Assembly: GCF_016862895.1 (NCBI RefSeq)
Contig: NZ_BONV01000008.1
Coordinates: 91,390-155,389 of the forward strand
Source: Planotetraspora kaengkrachanensis
GTDB taxonomy: Bacteria; Actinomycetota; Actinomycetes; Streptosporangiales; Streptosporangiaceae
Direction of reading: 5' to 3'
Length of the DNA stretch: 64,000 nt
Shown here: one piece after another, positions 1 to 7,300 of the stretch
Position numbering within the stretch: the first letter of the stretch is position 1
How the letters are laid out: each line of letters begins with the position of its first letter
The notes under the pieces: generated by a model
Told to the model about the DNA's origin: nothing
The model's database searches: none
Seen by the model: the letters and a program-made list of their open reading frames with translations, nothing else
Translations under genes and position numbers: made by a program

Positions 1-178
1 GGTCGATCAGGGGCTCGATCCGCGCGGCCGGGAAGCCGCCGTCCGGCCACTGCCGCACCCCGGCGGCGTTCAGCCACTTCGCCGCCTCGGCCAGGAGTGT
101 GAGCACGGTCGGCAGATCGCTCGCCGTCGCGCGACGGAGCGTGAGTTCGGCGGGCAGATCAAGGGTGTTCGTGGGCAT
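1..178 (-). CDS. GNAT family N-acetyltransferase, N-terminal part
   Basis: Incomplete gene running off the left edge; 59 codons are visible from an ATG at 178. The product begins MPTNTLDLPAELTLRRATAS and continues with a leucine-rich helix and the segment LNAAGVRQWPDGGFP, the usual first strand and helix of GNAT acetyltransferases, where an early R-x-A-x-x-x-D pattern opens the fold. The acetyl-CoA binding motif lies outside the window, so the acceptor cannot be named. An AGGACTCACTC stretch just upstream can serve as ribosome binding site. The family assignment is likely; the substrate is unknown. Confidence 0.6.
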   Translation of the reverse strand, partial: MPTNTLDLPAELTLRRATASDLPTVLTLLAEAAKWLNAAGVRQWPDGGFPAARIEPLID

Positions 179-332
179 GAGTGAGTCCTTCCGGTGCTGA
201 GCGAGTTGATGTGAACACGAAGAGTGACGGCCGCGCGCCGCACGGCGGCCGCGTCAGCGAAGGGAGGTGAGCAGCATCAGGGTGCCCGGGCGTTGCGCGG
301 TGATCGCTCGCGGCGGGCGCACAGCCAGAGAC

Positions 333-352
333 GACCCCTCCGGCGAGGGGTC
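333..352. terminator. hairpin downstream of the GntR gene
   Basis: Perfect 8-bp stem GACCCCTC/GAGGGGTC with a CGGC loop, 12 bp past the GntR stop codon. There is no T-run on either side, as is common for actinomycete terminators. The rest of the 179-364 gap shows nothing else recognisable. Confidence 0.5.
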
Positions 353-364
353 ATCCGTGTTTCG

Positions 365-1117
365 TCAATGGCGTTCCAGCTCGTATCTGATCAGGTGCTT
401 GTCGGCGGGGAGAACCGACACGGCGACGCGCACTGGCGTATCTTCCGAGTCATATCCAACCCGGACATAAACGACAACTGGCGTACCCGGTTCCAGCTGA
501 AGTTGCAATGCTTCATCCGGAGTCGGCATACGTGCCGAAATATCGTCGACTGCCCGTACCTGGTGATGCCCGAGCTCCGCCAGTACGCGGTTGGCCCCGC
601 GCTTGATGTCCCCCGGCCTCGCGATCTCCGAGTCTCCGACGAGATCCAGCGGGAAGTACGAGTCGTACGTGTTGTACGGCTGGCCGTCCACGAAACGCAG
701 ACGGCGGCGGACGACGGCGAGGGAGTCGTCGCCCAGGGCGAGCCGGATGGAGACGTCCTCCGGGGGTTTGACGATCGAGACCTCGATGTTCTGGTCGGCC
801 CGGCGGCCCTCCGAGGTGACCGCGTGAACGAACGAGTCGAAACGGGGCTCGCTCTGGTCGAGCGGGAGGAACTCGTCCTGGGGACGCATGAGAAGAGGCC
901 GGCGTTCGCGCACGAACGTTCCGCGCCGGCGCATCCGGAGGATGAGGCCCTCGTTCTCCAGTTCGCCCAGTGCCAGCCGTACCGTGTTGCGGCTGACGCC
1001 GTGCATTTCCATGAGGTCGGTCTCGGTCGGTATCTGGTCGCCTGGCGCGAGATCACCCGTATAGATGGCCCGGCGCACTTCGGCGGCCACCTGTTGGTAG
1101 AGCGATGATCGTGCCAT
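365..1117 (-). CDS. GntR/HutC-family transcriptional regulator
   Basis: 250-residue regulator. Residues about 5-70 form the GntR winged helix (YQQVAAEVRRAIYTGD, then PTETDLMEMHGVSRNTVR with the recognition helix), and residues about 85-240 form a UTRA effector domain ending in a typical strand pair. HutC-type regulators sense small metabolites such as histidine intermediates or amino sugars; the ligand cannot be told from the sequence. The ATG at 1117 is preceded by GAGGAAAG. A perfect inverted repeat 19 bp upstream suggests autoregulation. It is divergent from a small gene of unknown function. Confidence 0.9.
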   Translation of the reverse strand: MARSSLYQQVAAEVRRAIYTGDLAPGDQIPTETDLMEMHGVSRNTVRLALGELENEGLILRMRRRGTFVRERRPLLMRPQDEFLPLDQSEPRFDSFVHAVTSEGRRADQNIEVSIVKPPEDVSIRLALGDDSLAVVRRRLRFVDGQPYNTYDSYFPLDLVGDSEIARPGDIKRGANRVLAELGHHQVRAVDDISARMPTPDEALQLQLEPGTPVVVYVRVGYDSEDTPVRVAVSVLPADKHLIRYELERH

Positions 1118-1135
1118 CTTTCCTCAATCTACCCT

Positions 1136-1149
1136 TTTGTTCCAACAAA
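1136..1149. promoter_or_regulatory. candidate GntR operator
   Basis: Perfect inverted repeat TTTGTT-CC-AACAAA in the intergenic region, 19 bp ahead of the GntR start codon. Its position between two divergent genes and its GntR-like size suggest the binding site of the adjacent regulator. That link is inferred from proximity. Confidence 0.5.
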
Positions 1150-1254
1150 TCTAGACGATCTCGGTCTGCCGGGGAACAACCCCTTGACCTGACCCCGTTC
1201 GGCCGCGCATTATCCAAACGTTGGTACAAATCCATCAAATGGGGGTGAGCGCCG

Positions 1255-1551
1255 GTGCTAGCGGTCCGCGCGGGTACGCCGTACCTGCCCTGGCGCGATC
1301 CCGGCGAGGCGACGCGTTTGCTTCGCTACGCCCTGCATCGGCAGGGATTCACCCACACCTACCAGAGCAACGGGAACGGCATGTCCGTGCTGTCGGTATC
1401 TACCGAACTGACCGTCTGGTGCAAGAACGGATGCTTTGTGTGGAGCGAAGGTGATCTGGTGGTCACGCATCCGTCCGACGATCCCGACGGCGCGACACGC
1501 CTGATAATGCGGCATTACCGCGTGCCGGAGCAGCAGTCGGAGGACGGCTGA
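1255..1551 (+). CDS. small conserved-type protein of unknown function
   Basis: 98 residues from a GTG with GGGGGTGAGC as possible ribosome binding site. The protein is compact and mixed alpha/beta, without signal peptide or membrane segment. It contains an aromatic-rich core (QGFTHTYQSNGNG, then TVWCKNGCFVW with two cysteines four residues apart). No domain was recognised. It is divergent from the GntR gene, so the two may share the regulatory region. Codon usage is normal for the window, which supports a real gene. Confidence 0.6.
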   Translation: MLAVRAGTPYLPWRDPGEATRLLRYALHRQGFTHTYQSNGNGMSVLSVSTELTVWCKNGCFVWSEGDLVVTHPSDDPDGATRLIMRHYRVPEQQSEDG

Positions 1552-1577
1552 TCCCCCTGAACTCCGCGCGAACAAGC

Positions 1578-1665
1578 GAGGCTTCGACCCCAACCCTCGC
1601 CGGGGTCGAAGCCTCCCGCCGGGGAGGTGCGCGTCCTGGCGGGTCCCCCACGCCCGCCAGGACGC
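1578..1665. terminator. two tandem GC-rich hairpins
   Basis: Two perfect stem-loops follow each other: 14 bp GAGGCTTCGACCCC/GGGGTCGAAGCCTC (1578-1591 with 1602-1615, 10-nt loop) and 13 bp GCGTCCTGGCGGG/CCCGCCAGGACGC (1631-1643 with 1653-1665, 9-nt loop). They lie 27 bp after the small gene and before the next promoter. No T-tract follows. A tandem terminator is the simplest reading; an attenuator or small structured RNA is possible. Confidence 0.65.
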
Positions 1666-1721
1666 GTCGCCATCTCGATGACGCCCCGCCCCGAACGCCG
1701 CCGAGATCGCCCTGTCGCGTG

Positions 1722-1740
1722 ACCGACCGGTCGGTATGCT
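1722..1740 (+). promoter_or_regulatory. TetR-type palindrome overlapping a leaderless promoter
   Basis: ACCGACCGGTCGGT (1722-1735) is a perfect 14-bp palindrome of the kind bound by TetR repressors. It abuts TATGCT (1735-1740), a -10 element ending 6 nt before the SDR start codon, so transcription would start at or next to the ATG. A bound repressor would block the promoter. No TetR gene lies next to it. Confidence 0.55.
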
Positions 1741-1746
1741 GCGGGC

Positions 1747-2508
1747 ATGACTCTGTTCTCGGTGGAAGGCAAGACGGTCGTCGTCACCGGCGGCTCCCGC
1801 GGGATCGGCAAGATGATCGCGGCCGGTTTCCTCGACGCGGGCGCGACGGTCTACATCTCCTCGCGCAAGAAGGACGAGCTGGAGGCCACGGCTGCGGAGC
1901 TCGGATGCCAGGCCGTCCAGGCCGACCTGTCGACACCTGAGGGAGTGGAGACGCTCTTCGAGGCCGTCTCGGCCCGCGAGGACCGGCTCGACGTGCTCGT
2001 CAACAACGCCGGAGCGAGCTGGGGCGCCCCGCTGGAGGAGTATCCCGAGCACGCCTTCGACAAGCTCTGGAACATCAACGTCAAGGGGATCTTCTTCCTG
2101 ACCCGCCGGTTCCTTCCTCTGCTCAGGGCGTCCGCGTCGGCCGACGACCCGGCCCGCGTGATCAACGTCGGCTCGATCGACGGCATCCGCGTCCCGGCCA
2201 TGGAGAACTACGCCTACTCGGCGGCCAAGGCCGGCGTGCACATGCTGACCCGGCACCTCGCCCACCAGCTCGCCCCGGAGTCGATCACCGTCAACGCCAT
2301 CGCGCCCGGCCCGTTCGAGTCGAAGATGATGGCGTTCGTCCTCGACGACCCGGGAACGCGGTCCCTGGTCGAGAACTCGGTGCCGCTGGGACGGATCGGC
2401 CGGCCGGACGACATGGCGGGCGCGGCCATCTATCTGGCCTCCCGCGCCGGCTCCTACCTCACCGGCGCGGTCATCCCCGTCGACGGCGGGATCTCCACCC
2501 ACGGCTGA
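1747..2508 (+). CDS. short-chain dehydrogenase/reductase (classical SDR)
   Basis: 253-residue NAD(P)-dependent oxidoreductase. The cofactor motif TGGSRGIG is at residues 14-21, NNAG at 86-89, the catalytic Ser at 143 and YSAAK at 157-161, followed by the PG segment APGPFES. Arg18 after the glycine motif favours NADP(H). The C-terminus ends in the standard GAVIPVDGG segment. Members act on hydroxy/keto groups of polyketides, fatty acyl chains or sugars (FabG and RhlG are relatives), so the substrate is open. The gene stands alone behind a TetR-type operator. Confidence 0.85.
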   Translation: MTLFSVEGKTVVVTGGSRGIGKMIAAGFLDAGATVYISSRKKDELEATAAELGCQAVQADLSTPEGVETLFEAVSAREDRLDVLVNNAGASWGAPLEEYPEHAFDKLWNINVKGIFFLTRRFLPLLRASASADDPARVINVGSIDGIRVPAMENYAYSAAKAGVHMLTRHLAHQLAPESITVNAIAPGPFESKMMAFVLDDPGTRSLVENSVPLGRIGRPDDMAGAAIYLASRAGSYLTGAVIPVDGGISTHG

Positions 2509-2559
2509 CCCGCGGCGACCTGCCCCCCGGAGAGGGCGCCGCCGCCTAGGATGACCGCC

Positions 2560-3030
2560 ATGACGCAGGTCGCGGTGTGCGGACCGGCCGACTGCACTCC
2601 CGAGGAGGCGGCGGCCGCCAGGGAGGTGGGCCGCCTGCTGGCCGAACAGGGCGCGGTGGTCTTGTGCGGAGGCTACGGCGGCGTCATGGCCGCGGCCGCC
2701 GCGGGCGCGCGCAGAGCCGGCGGCGTCGTGGTCGGCATCCTCTCCGGCCGGGACCGCACGGGGGCGAGCCGCGACCTGACGGTCGCGATCCCCACCGGCA
2801 TGGGCGAGGCGCGCAACGCCCTCATCGTCCGCGCCGCCGACGCGGTCATCGTGGTCGGCGGCTCATGGGGCACGCTGTCCGAGCTCGCGCTGGCCCGGCG
2901 CGGGGGCACCCCTGTGATCACCCTCGGCGGATGGCGGATCCTCGACTCGGCGGGGAGCCCCGTCCCCGGGCCGGTCCCCGCCGACGACCCGTCCCGGGCC
3001 GTGCGTCTCGCCCTGGCCGGGCGCGCCTAG
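2560..3030 (+). CDS. LOG/TIGR00725-type Rossmann-fold protein
   Basis: 156 residues if started at the ATG at 2560; an in-frame ATG at 2551 is the alternative. The later start is preferred because TAGGAT (2547-2552) lies 7 nt before it, the leaderless promoter pattern seen elsewhere in this window. The glycine-rich GGYGGVM and GGSWGTLSE motifs match the SLOG superfamily, whose members bind nucleotides or release cytokinin ribosides (LOG, with PGGxGTxxE). The first motif residue differs from true LOG enzymes, so a nucleotide-binding role of unknown purpose is safest. It is convergent with the ATP-grasp gene. Confidence 0.75.
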   Translation: MTQVAVCGPADCTPEEAAAAREVGRLLAEQGAVVLCGGYGGVMAAAAAGARRAGGVVVGILSGRDRTGASRDLTVAIPTGMGEARNALIVRAADAVIVVGGSWGTLSELALARRGGTPVITLGGWRILDSAGSPVPGPVPADDPSRAVRLALAGRA

Positions 3031-3089
3031 CCGTACGCCTGCTGAGTGCGCCCGGTGAGTGCGCCTGGTGCGTGCGCCTCGGCAGGCCG

Positions 3090-3914
3090 TCAGAGGCTGT
3101 CCGCCAGCACCCGCGCGAACAGATCGGGCGCGTCCAGTTCGTAGCGCAGGAATAGGTACGGCTCGGCCGCCTCGAGCTCCATCAGCACCGGCTCCCCGCC
3201 CGGCATGCGGACGAGGTCGACCCGGGCGTAGAGCAGCCGCTCCCCCACCTTGCTCAGGACGAGCTCCGCGAGGGTGAACTGGTCGTCGTCGGGATCGCGC
3301 AGGCGCGCCCGGTTGGCCTCGTCGATCGCCGTCTCGGTCAGCATCGGGTGGCGCCGTACGGCGTGGCTGAACTCGCCGCCGAAGTAGAGGAGGGACAGCT
3401 CTCCCTCGTGCTCGACCGCCTCGACGTACGGCTGCACCATGGCCGTCCGGCCCGCGCCGACGAGCTTGGCGACGTGCGCCTCGGCCATCTCGCGGTCGGC
3501 GGTCCGCACCGTGTCCCGCGCTCCCGCCGAGATCGCGGGCTTGACGACGTACTCCTCCCAGTCGGGAAGCTCCGTCTCCGTCCCCGGCTCGGCCCAGTGA
3601 GTGGGCACGGTCGGCACGCCCAGGCGGCGCAGGTAGGTCTTGTCGGTGTTCCACTCGAGCACGGACGCCGGGTTGAACAGCCGCGTCACCTGCTCGACCC
3701 GCCGGGCCCAGGCCGTGAAGTCGTCACGGCGCTCGATGTAGTCCCACGCCGAGCGGACGACGACCGCGTCGAAGGAGGACCAGTCGGCCCGGGGGTCGTC
3801 CCAGGCGAGCGTCGTCCCCTCGATGCCGGCGCCGAGCCAGGCGCCCAGCAGGATCTCCCGCTCGTCGTCGAACCGCGCCACAGGGTTGTCACAGGTGACG
3901 TATGCGACCTTCAT
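3090..3914 (-). CDS. ATP-grasp ligase-like protein (DcsG-like)
   Basis: 274 residues. The N-terminal part (VAYVTCDNP, then VVRSAWDYIERRDDF) and the ATP-grasp core (EEYVVKPAISAGARDT, the glutamate-rich MELEAAEPYLFL near the C-terminus) match a family of ATP-grasp proteins that includes O-ureido-D-serine cyclo-ligase DcsG of cycloserine biosynthesis. No other cycloserine genes are present, so cycloserine formation is not implied; the family is widespread in actinomycetes with unassigned carboxylate-amine ligase roles. It is followed on the same strand, after 67 bp, by nagZ. Confidence 0.75.
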   Translation of the reverse strand: MKVAYVTCDNPVARFDDEREILLGAWLGAGIEGTTLAWDDPRADWSSFDAVVVRSAWDYIERRDDFTAWARRVEQVTRLFNPASVLEWNTDKTYLRRLGVPTVPTHWAEPGTETELPDWEEYVVKPAISAGARDTVRTADREMAEAHVAKLVGAGRTAMVQPYVEAVEHEGELSLLYFGGEFSHAVRRHPMLTETAIDEANRARLRDPDDDQFTLAELVLSKVGERLLYARVDLVRMPGGEPVLMELEAAEPYLFLRYELDAPDLFARVLADSL

Positions 3915-3981
3915 CGAGTTCTCATCTCCCCCTCGTCGGCGACCATCGTACGGATCGCGGGACGGGCGGGGAGAACCGGCG

Positions 3982-5469
3982 TCAGGCCTGCCCGGTCAGC
4001 ACCTCCGCGGCGGCCTGGCCGCACACCCGGGCCGAGCCGTGGGTGGCGATGTGCACCGCGCCGAGGTCCGTACGGCCGGGCAGGCCCATCTCCACGATCA
4101 CGCCGTCCGGGCGCGCGGCGAGGACGCGTTCCACGAAGTCCAGCTGCCAGAGGTGGCGGTGCGCGTCGCGTACGACGATCACCAGGGGCCGGTCGGCCGC
4201 CTCGCGGAGCGCGCGGTCGGGGGCTCCGTCCACGGCCTCCGGCTCGCTCAGCCGGGTGACCGTGGTGCCGGGCAGCAGCTTGCTCAGCGGCTCGCCCGCC
4301 CCCCACGGCATGCCCTTGTCGATGGCCAGGTTGGTCTCGGGCGCCAGCTCGACCACGTGGGAGGCCACCGTCAGTGGCAGGACGGCGGGGCCGCCGCGCC
4401 TGAGGGTGACCTTGACGGCCCGGCGCGCCGCGGCGAGCCCGATCTCGTCGGGAAGCTCCGTCTCGGCCGCGGCGGCGTGCCATGAGGCGAGCTTGCGCAC
4501 CCGCGCCGCGGCGTCGGCCAGCCGCTCTTCCGGCAGGGCGCCCGCCACGACGGCGTCGGCGACGGCGTCGCGGATGAGTTCGACCGTGGCCTCGTCGGAG
4601 TTCTCCCCGCCCACGCAGATGGAGTCGGCGCCCGCCGTGATGGCGAGCGCGCTCGCGCCACCCAGCCCGTAGCGCCCGGCCACCGCGGCCATCTCGATGC
4701 CGTCGGTGACGATCAGCCCTTCGAAGCCGAGCCGGTTCCTGAGGAGGCCGGTGAGGATCTTCGGGCTGAGGGTGGCGGGAAGCTCCTCGTCGTACGCGGT
4801 CACGAGCAGGTGGCCCGTCATGACCGAGCGGACGCCCTCCTCGATCGCGGCGCGAAAGGGCCACAACTCCACCTCGTCCAGTTCCTCCGCCGAGGCGGTG
4901 ACACGGGGGATGCTGTGGTGCGAGTCCACCGACGTGTCGCCGTGACCGGGGAAGTGCTTGGCGCAGGCGGCCACACCGGCGGACTGCAGGCCGCGGATCC
5001 AGGCCGCGGTGTGCCTGGCGACCAGGGCGGGGTCGGCGCCGAACGACCGGAGGCCGATCACCGGGTTGTCGGGGTTGGAGTTGACGTCGGCCGCCGGGGC
5101 GAAGTCGATGTTCACTCCCGCCGCGTGCAGGTCGCGCCCGACGTCGCGGGCGACCTGCTCGGTCAGGGCCACGTCGTCGACCACGCCGAGCGCGTAGTTC
5201 CCCGGACGGGAGCTGCCGGTGCGGGCCTCCAGGCGGGTGACCTCGCCGGCCTCCTCGTCGATCCCGATGAGGATCTCGTCGTTCTCCGCGCGCAGGGCCG
5301 CGGTGAGATCGGCGAGATGCGCGGGGGTGTCGACGTTGCGGGAGAAGAGCACGACTCCGGCGAGTCCGTCGGCGAGCCGCCGGCGCACCCAGTCGGGCGC
5401 CGCGGTCCCCACGAAGCCGGGGAGGAGGACGGTTTCGGCCAGACGGAGAAGGTCCGGGCTCCGTCTCAT
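3982..5469 (-). CDS. nagZ: beta-N-acetylhexosaminidase, GH3 (NagZ type)
   Basis: 495 residues. The GH3 catalytic domain carries the NagZ signature KHFPGHGDTSVDSH at residues 171-184 (the Asp-His dyad used as general acid/base) and the nucleophile Asp at 256 in LIVTDGIEM. No signal peptide is visible, so it likely acts in the cytoplasm on imported muropeptides or chitooligosaccharides, releasing GlcNAc. The extra C-terminal region, about 150 residues, is common in actinobacterial versions. A ROK-type operator lies 41 bp upstream, so control by an amino-sugar-sensing ROK repressor encoded elsewhere is likely. Confidence 0.88.
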   Translation of the reverse strand: MRRSPDLLRLAETVLLPGFVGTAAPDWVRRRLADGLAGVVLFSRNVDTPAHLADLTAALRAENDEILIGIDEEAGEVTRLEARTGSSRPGNYALGVVDDVALTEQVARDVGRDLHAAGVNIDFAPAADVNSNPDNPVIGLRSFGADPALVARHTAAWIRGLQSAGVAACAKHFPGHGDTSVDSHHSIPRVTASAEELDEVELWPFRAAIEEGVRSVMTGHLLVTAYDEELPATLSPKILTGLLRNRLGFEGLIVTDGIEMAAVAGRYGLGGASALAITAGADSICVGGENSDEATVELIRDAVADAVVAGALPEERLADAAARVRKLASWHAAAAETELPDEIGLAAARRAVKVTLRRGGPAVLPLTVASHVVELAPETNLAIDKGMPWGAGEPLSKLLPGTTVTRLSEPEAVDGAPDRALREAADRPLVIVVRDAHRHLWQLDFVERVLAARPDGVIVEMGLPGRTDLGAVHIATHGSARVCGQAAAEVLTGQA

Positions 5470-5509
5470 ACTGTGCTCACTGGGCAGCGCTCTGGCATGC
5501 GAGAAATCT

Positions 5510-5528
5510 AATAGGAAACTTTCCTATT
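5510..5528. promoter_or_regulatory. ROK-family-type operator upstream of nagZ
   Basis: Perfect 19-bp inverted repeat AATAGGAAA-C-TTTCCTATT, AT-rich in a GC-rich background, 41 bp before the nagZ start. AGGAAA...TTTCCT is the half-site pattern of actinobacterial ROK sugar repressors. On the - strand a TAGATT element (5502-5507) directly follows, so the site would cover the promoter. No ROK gene is in the window. Confidence 0.6.
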
Positions 5529-5811
5529 CGCTAGTCTATTGACCTCGGATTTTACAGATCGACACGCGATGTCTTGCTCCGCGTCGAGAGAAAGGCCCGT
5601 GATCGTCGACGCCGGGGCCCGCCCGGCGGCCCCGGAGGCCGACGCGAGCCGCGCCCGGCATCGCCGAGCCCCCCGAGGAGACCGCCGACGACGGCCCGAC
5701 GGCGTCACGTGTACGCTGTGGCCCCGCCGTACCGGCCGCCGACCAGGGGCGGAATGCCGAAGTCGTCCGTGGTCGCACGGTTATGTCCTTAGGGAAAGCT
5801 CCGGGCGTTCG
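5529..5811. other. intergenic stretch without recognised gene
   Basis: About 280 bp between the ROK-type operator and the KstR2-type operator. Reading frames here lack ribosome binding sites, domains and plausible composition. Nothing beyond promoter-size AT-rich patches at both ends was seen. Confidence 0.5.
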
Positions 5812-5825
5812 AGCAAGAGCTTGCT
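5812..5825. promoter_or_regulatory. KstR2-type operator
   Basis: AGCAAG-AG-CTTGCT is a perfect inverted repeat and fits every fixed position of the published KstR2 consensus AnCAAGnnCTTGnT. It lies 12 bp before the start of the KstR2-like gene, the expected place for autorepression. Confidence 0.75.
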
Positions 5826-5837
5826 TGAAGGCTCATA

Positions 5838-6521
5838 ATGGTCGGCGTGAACCAGCGTAAGAACTCCGGCGCCACCGCCGCTCCCGTACGGGCGAAGCGG
5901 ACCGGCGCGACCGGTCCGGCGTCGGAGCGGCGCGACCATCTCGTGAAGCTCGCCGCCGAACTCTTCGCACGCAAGGGCTTCCAGGCCACCACGGTCCGCG
6001 AGATCGCCGACGAGGCGGGCATCCTCTCCGGGAGCCTCTATCACCACTTCGACTCCAAGGAGACGATCGTCGACGAGGTGCTCCGCACCTTCCTCGAGGA
6101 TCTGATCGCGCGGTACCGCGCCGCGCTGGCCGACGCCGAGGACGCGCGGGAGGCCCTGTCCCAGCTGGTCACCATCGGTTTCCACACGCTCGAGCCGCAC
6201 CGCGCCGCCATCACCGTCATGCAGAACGACTGGAACTACCTCCGTTCGCTGCCCGGCGACCGCTTCGACTACCTCGTCCGGGCCGAGGACGAGGTCGAGC
6301 GCATGTGGATGGAGCAGATCAGGCGCGGCCAGGCGAGCGGCCAGTTCCGCGCCGACGTCGACCCCAAGCTCACCTACCGCATGATCCGCGACGGGATCTG
6401 GGTGGCGGTCCGGTGGTTCCGCCCCGGCGGACGGCTCGACACCGACGCCCTCGCCGACCACTACATCAGGGTGCTGTTCGACGGACTCGCCACCGGGGAC
6501 CGGACGACGCAGCCGGCATGA
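5838..6521 (+). CDS. kstR2: TetR-family repressor, KstR2-like
   Basis: 227 residues. The HTH (residues about 30-78) contains ATTVREIADEAGILSGSLYHHF, nearly identical to that of mycobacterial KstR2, and the ligand domain shares the spaced pattern IRDGIWVAVRWFRPGG near the C-terminus. KstR2 represses genes for catabolism of the last steroid rings (HIP degradation) and is released by a CoA thioester. The upstream KstR2-type operator independently supports the call. Its ATGA stop/start overlap with the downstream repair gene implies co-transcription. None of the HIP catabolic genes lies next to it here. The N-terminal about 28 residues are extra and Lys/Arg-rich; a later start is possible. Confidence 0.82.
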   Translation: MVGVNQRKNSGATAAPVRAKRTGATGPASERRDHLVKLAAELFARKGFQATTVREIADEAGILSGSLYHHFDSKETIVDEVLRTFLEDLIARYRAALADAEDAREALSQLVTIGFHTLEPHRAAITVMQNDWNYLRSLPGDRFDYLVRAEDEVERMWMEQIRRGQASGQFRADVDPKLTYRMIRDGIWVAVRWFRPGGRLDTDALADHYIRVLFDGLATGDRTTQPA

Positions 6522-7201
6522 CACTCGTCGAGAAGGTGCGGGCCGCGCTCGCCGAGGTCGCCGATCCCTCGCGCGCCCCCGCCATGCAGGCGTACATGAA
6601 ATCGGCGATGCCGTTCTTCGGAGTGACGGCCGTGCCCCGGCGCGCCGCCCTGCGGCGGGTCTTCGCCGAGCACCGGCTGGAGTCGGCCCCCGAGTGGCGC
6701 AGGACCGTGCTCGCGCTGTGGCGCGAGGCCGAGTACCGCGAGGAGCGGTACGCCGCGATCGAGTTGTCCGGCTTCCGCTACTACAAGCCCTGGCAGACCC
6801 TCTACACGCTGCCCATGTACGAGGAGATGATCGTCACCGGCGCCTGGTGGGACTTCGTGGACGAACTCGCCGTCCACAGGATCGGGCCGCTGCTGCGGCT
6901 GTTCCCGGAGACGATGCGCCCGTTGATGCTGGAATGGGCCCACCAGCCGGACCGGTGGAAGCGCCGCACGGCGATCATCTGCCAGAACTCGTTCAAGCAC
7001 GGCACCGACCGCGGACTCCTGTACGCCTGCATCGAGCCGAGCCTGCCGGACATCGACTTCTTCACCCGCAAGGCCATCGGCTGGGCCCTGCGCGAGTACG
7101 CCAAGACCGACCCGGCCGAGGTCGTGCGTTATGTCGGCCATCAGGGCATCTCCGGGCTGTCGCGGCGCGAGGCCCTGCGCAACGTCCCCGGCCAGGACTG
7201 A
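6518..7201 (+). CDS. DNA alkylation repair enzyme, AlkD-like HEAT-repeat glycosylase
   Basis: 227 residues from the ATG at 6518, which overlaps the kstR2 stop as ATGA. The protein is all-helical with HEAT-like repeats and the family pattern MKSAMPFFGVTAVPRR, ELSGFRYYKP, TGAWWDFVDELAVHRIGPLL and RRTAIICQNSFK. The Trp/Asp pair in WWDFVD corresponds to the lesion-contacting residues of AlkD. It should excise positively charged alkylpurines from DNA. Coupling to kstR2 has no obvious metabolic logic and may be incidental. Confidence 0.85.
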   Translation: MTLVEKVRAALAEVADPSRAPAMQAYMKSAMPFFGVTAVPRRAALRRVFAEHRLESAPEWRRTVLALWREAEYREERYAAIELSGFRYYKPWQTLYTLPMYEEMIVTGAWWDFVDELAVHRIGPLLRLFPETMRPLMLEWAHQPDRWKRRTAIICQNSFKHGTDRGLLYACIEPSLPDIDFFTRKAIGWALREYAKTDPAEVVRYVGHQGISGLSRREALRNVPGQD

Positions 7202-7254
7202 GCCCGCGGGGATCGTCGCGCAGGAGCCGGGGCCGGCGGCCGTTCGCCGCTGAC

Positions 7255-7283
7255 GGCTCGCGCGCCCCGAATACGCGCGAGCC
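7255..7283. terminator. bidirectional terminator hairpin
   Basis: Perfect 10-bp stem GGCTCGCGCG/CGCGCGAGCC with a 9-nt loop, lying midway between the convergent stop codons of the alkylation-repair gene and the GH16 gene. It lacks a T-tract. Confidence 0.6.
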
Positions 7284-7300
7284 GAGCCTGTCAGCGCCGG

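Noticed and set aside
1053..1238. 61-codon - strand reading frame overlapping the GntR start
   Set aside because: It overlaps the regulator gene and its operator in another frame, without ribosome binding site or recognisable composition.
3090..3914. Part of a cycloserine biosynthetic cluster
   Set aside because: Only the ATP-grasp gene resembles DcsG; no other cycloserine gene is nearby.
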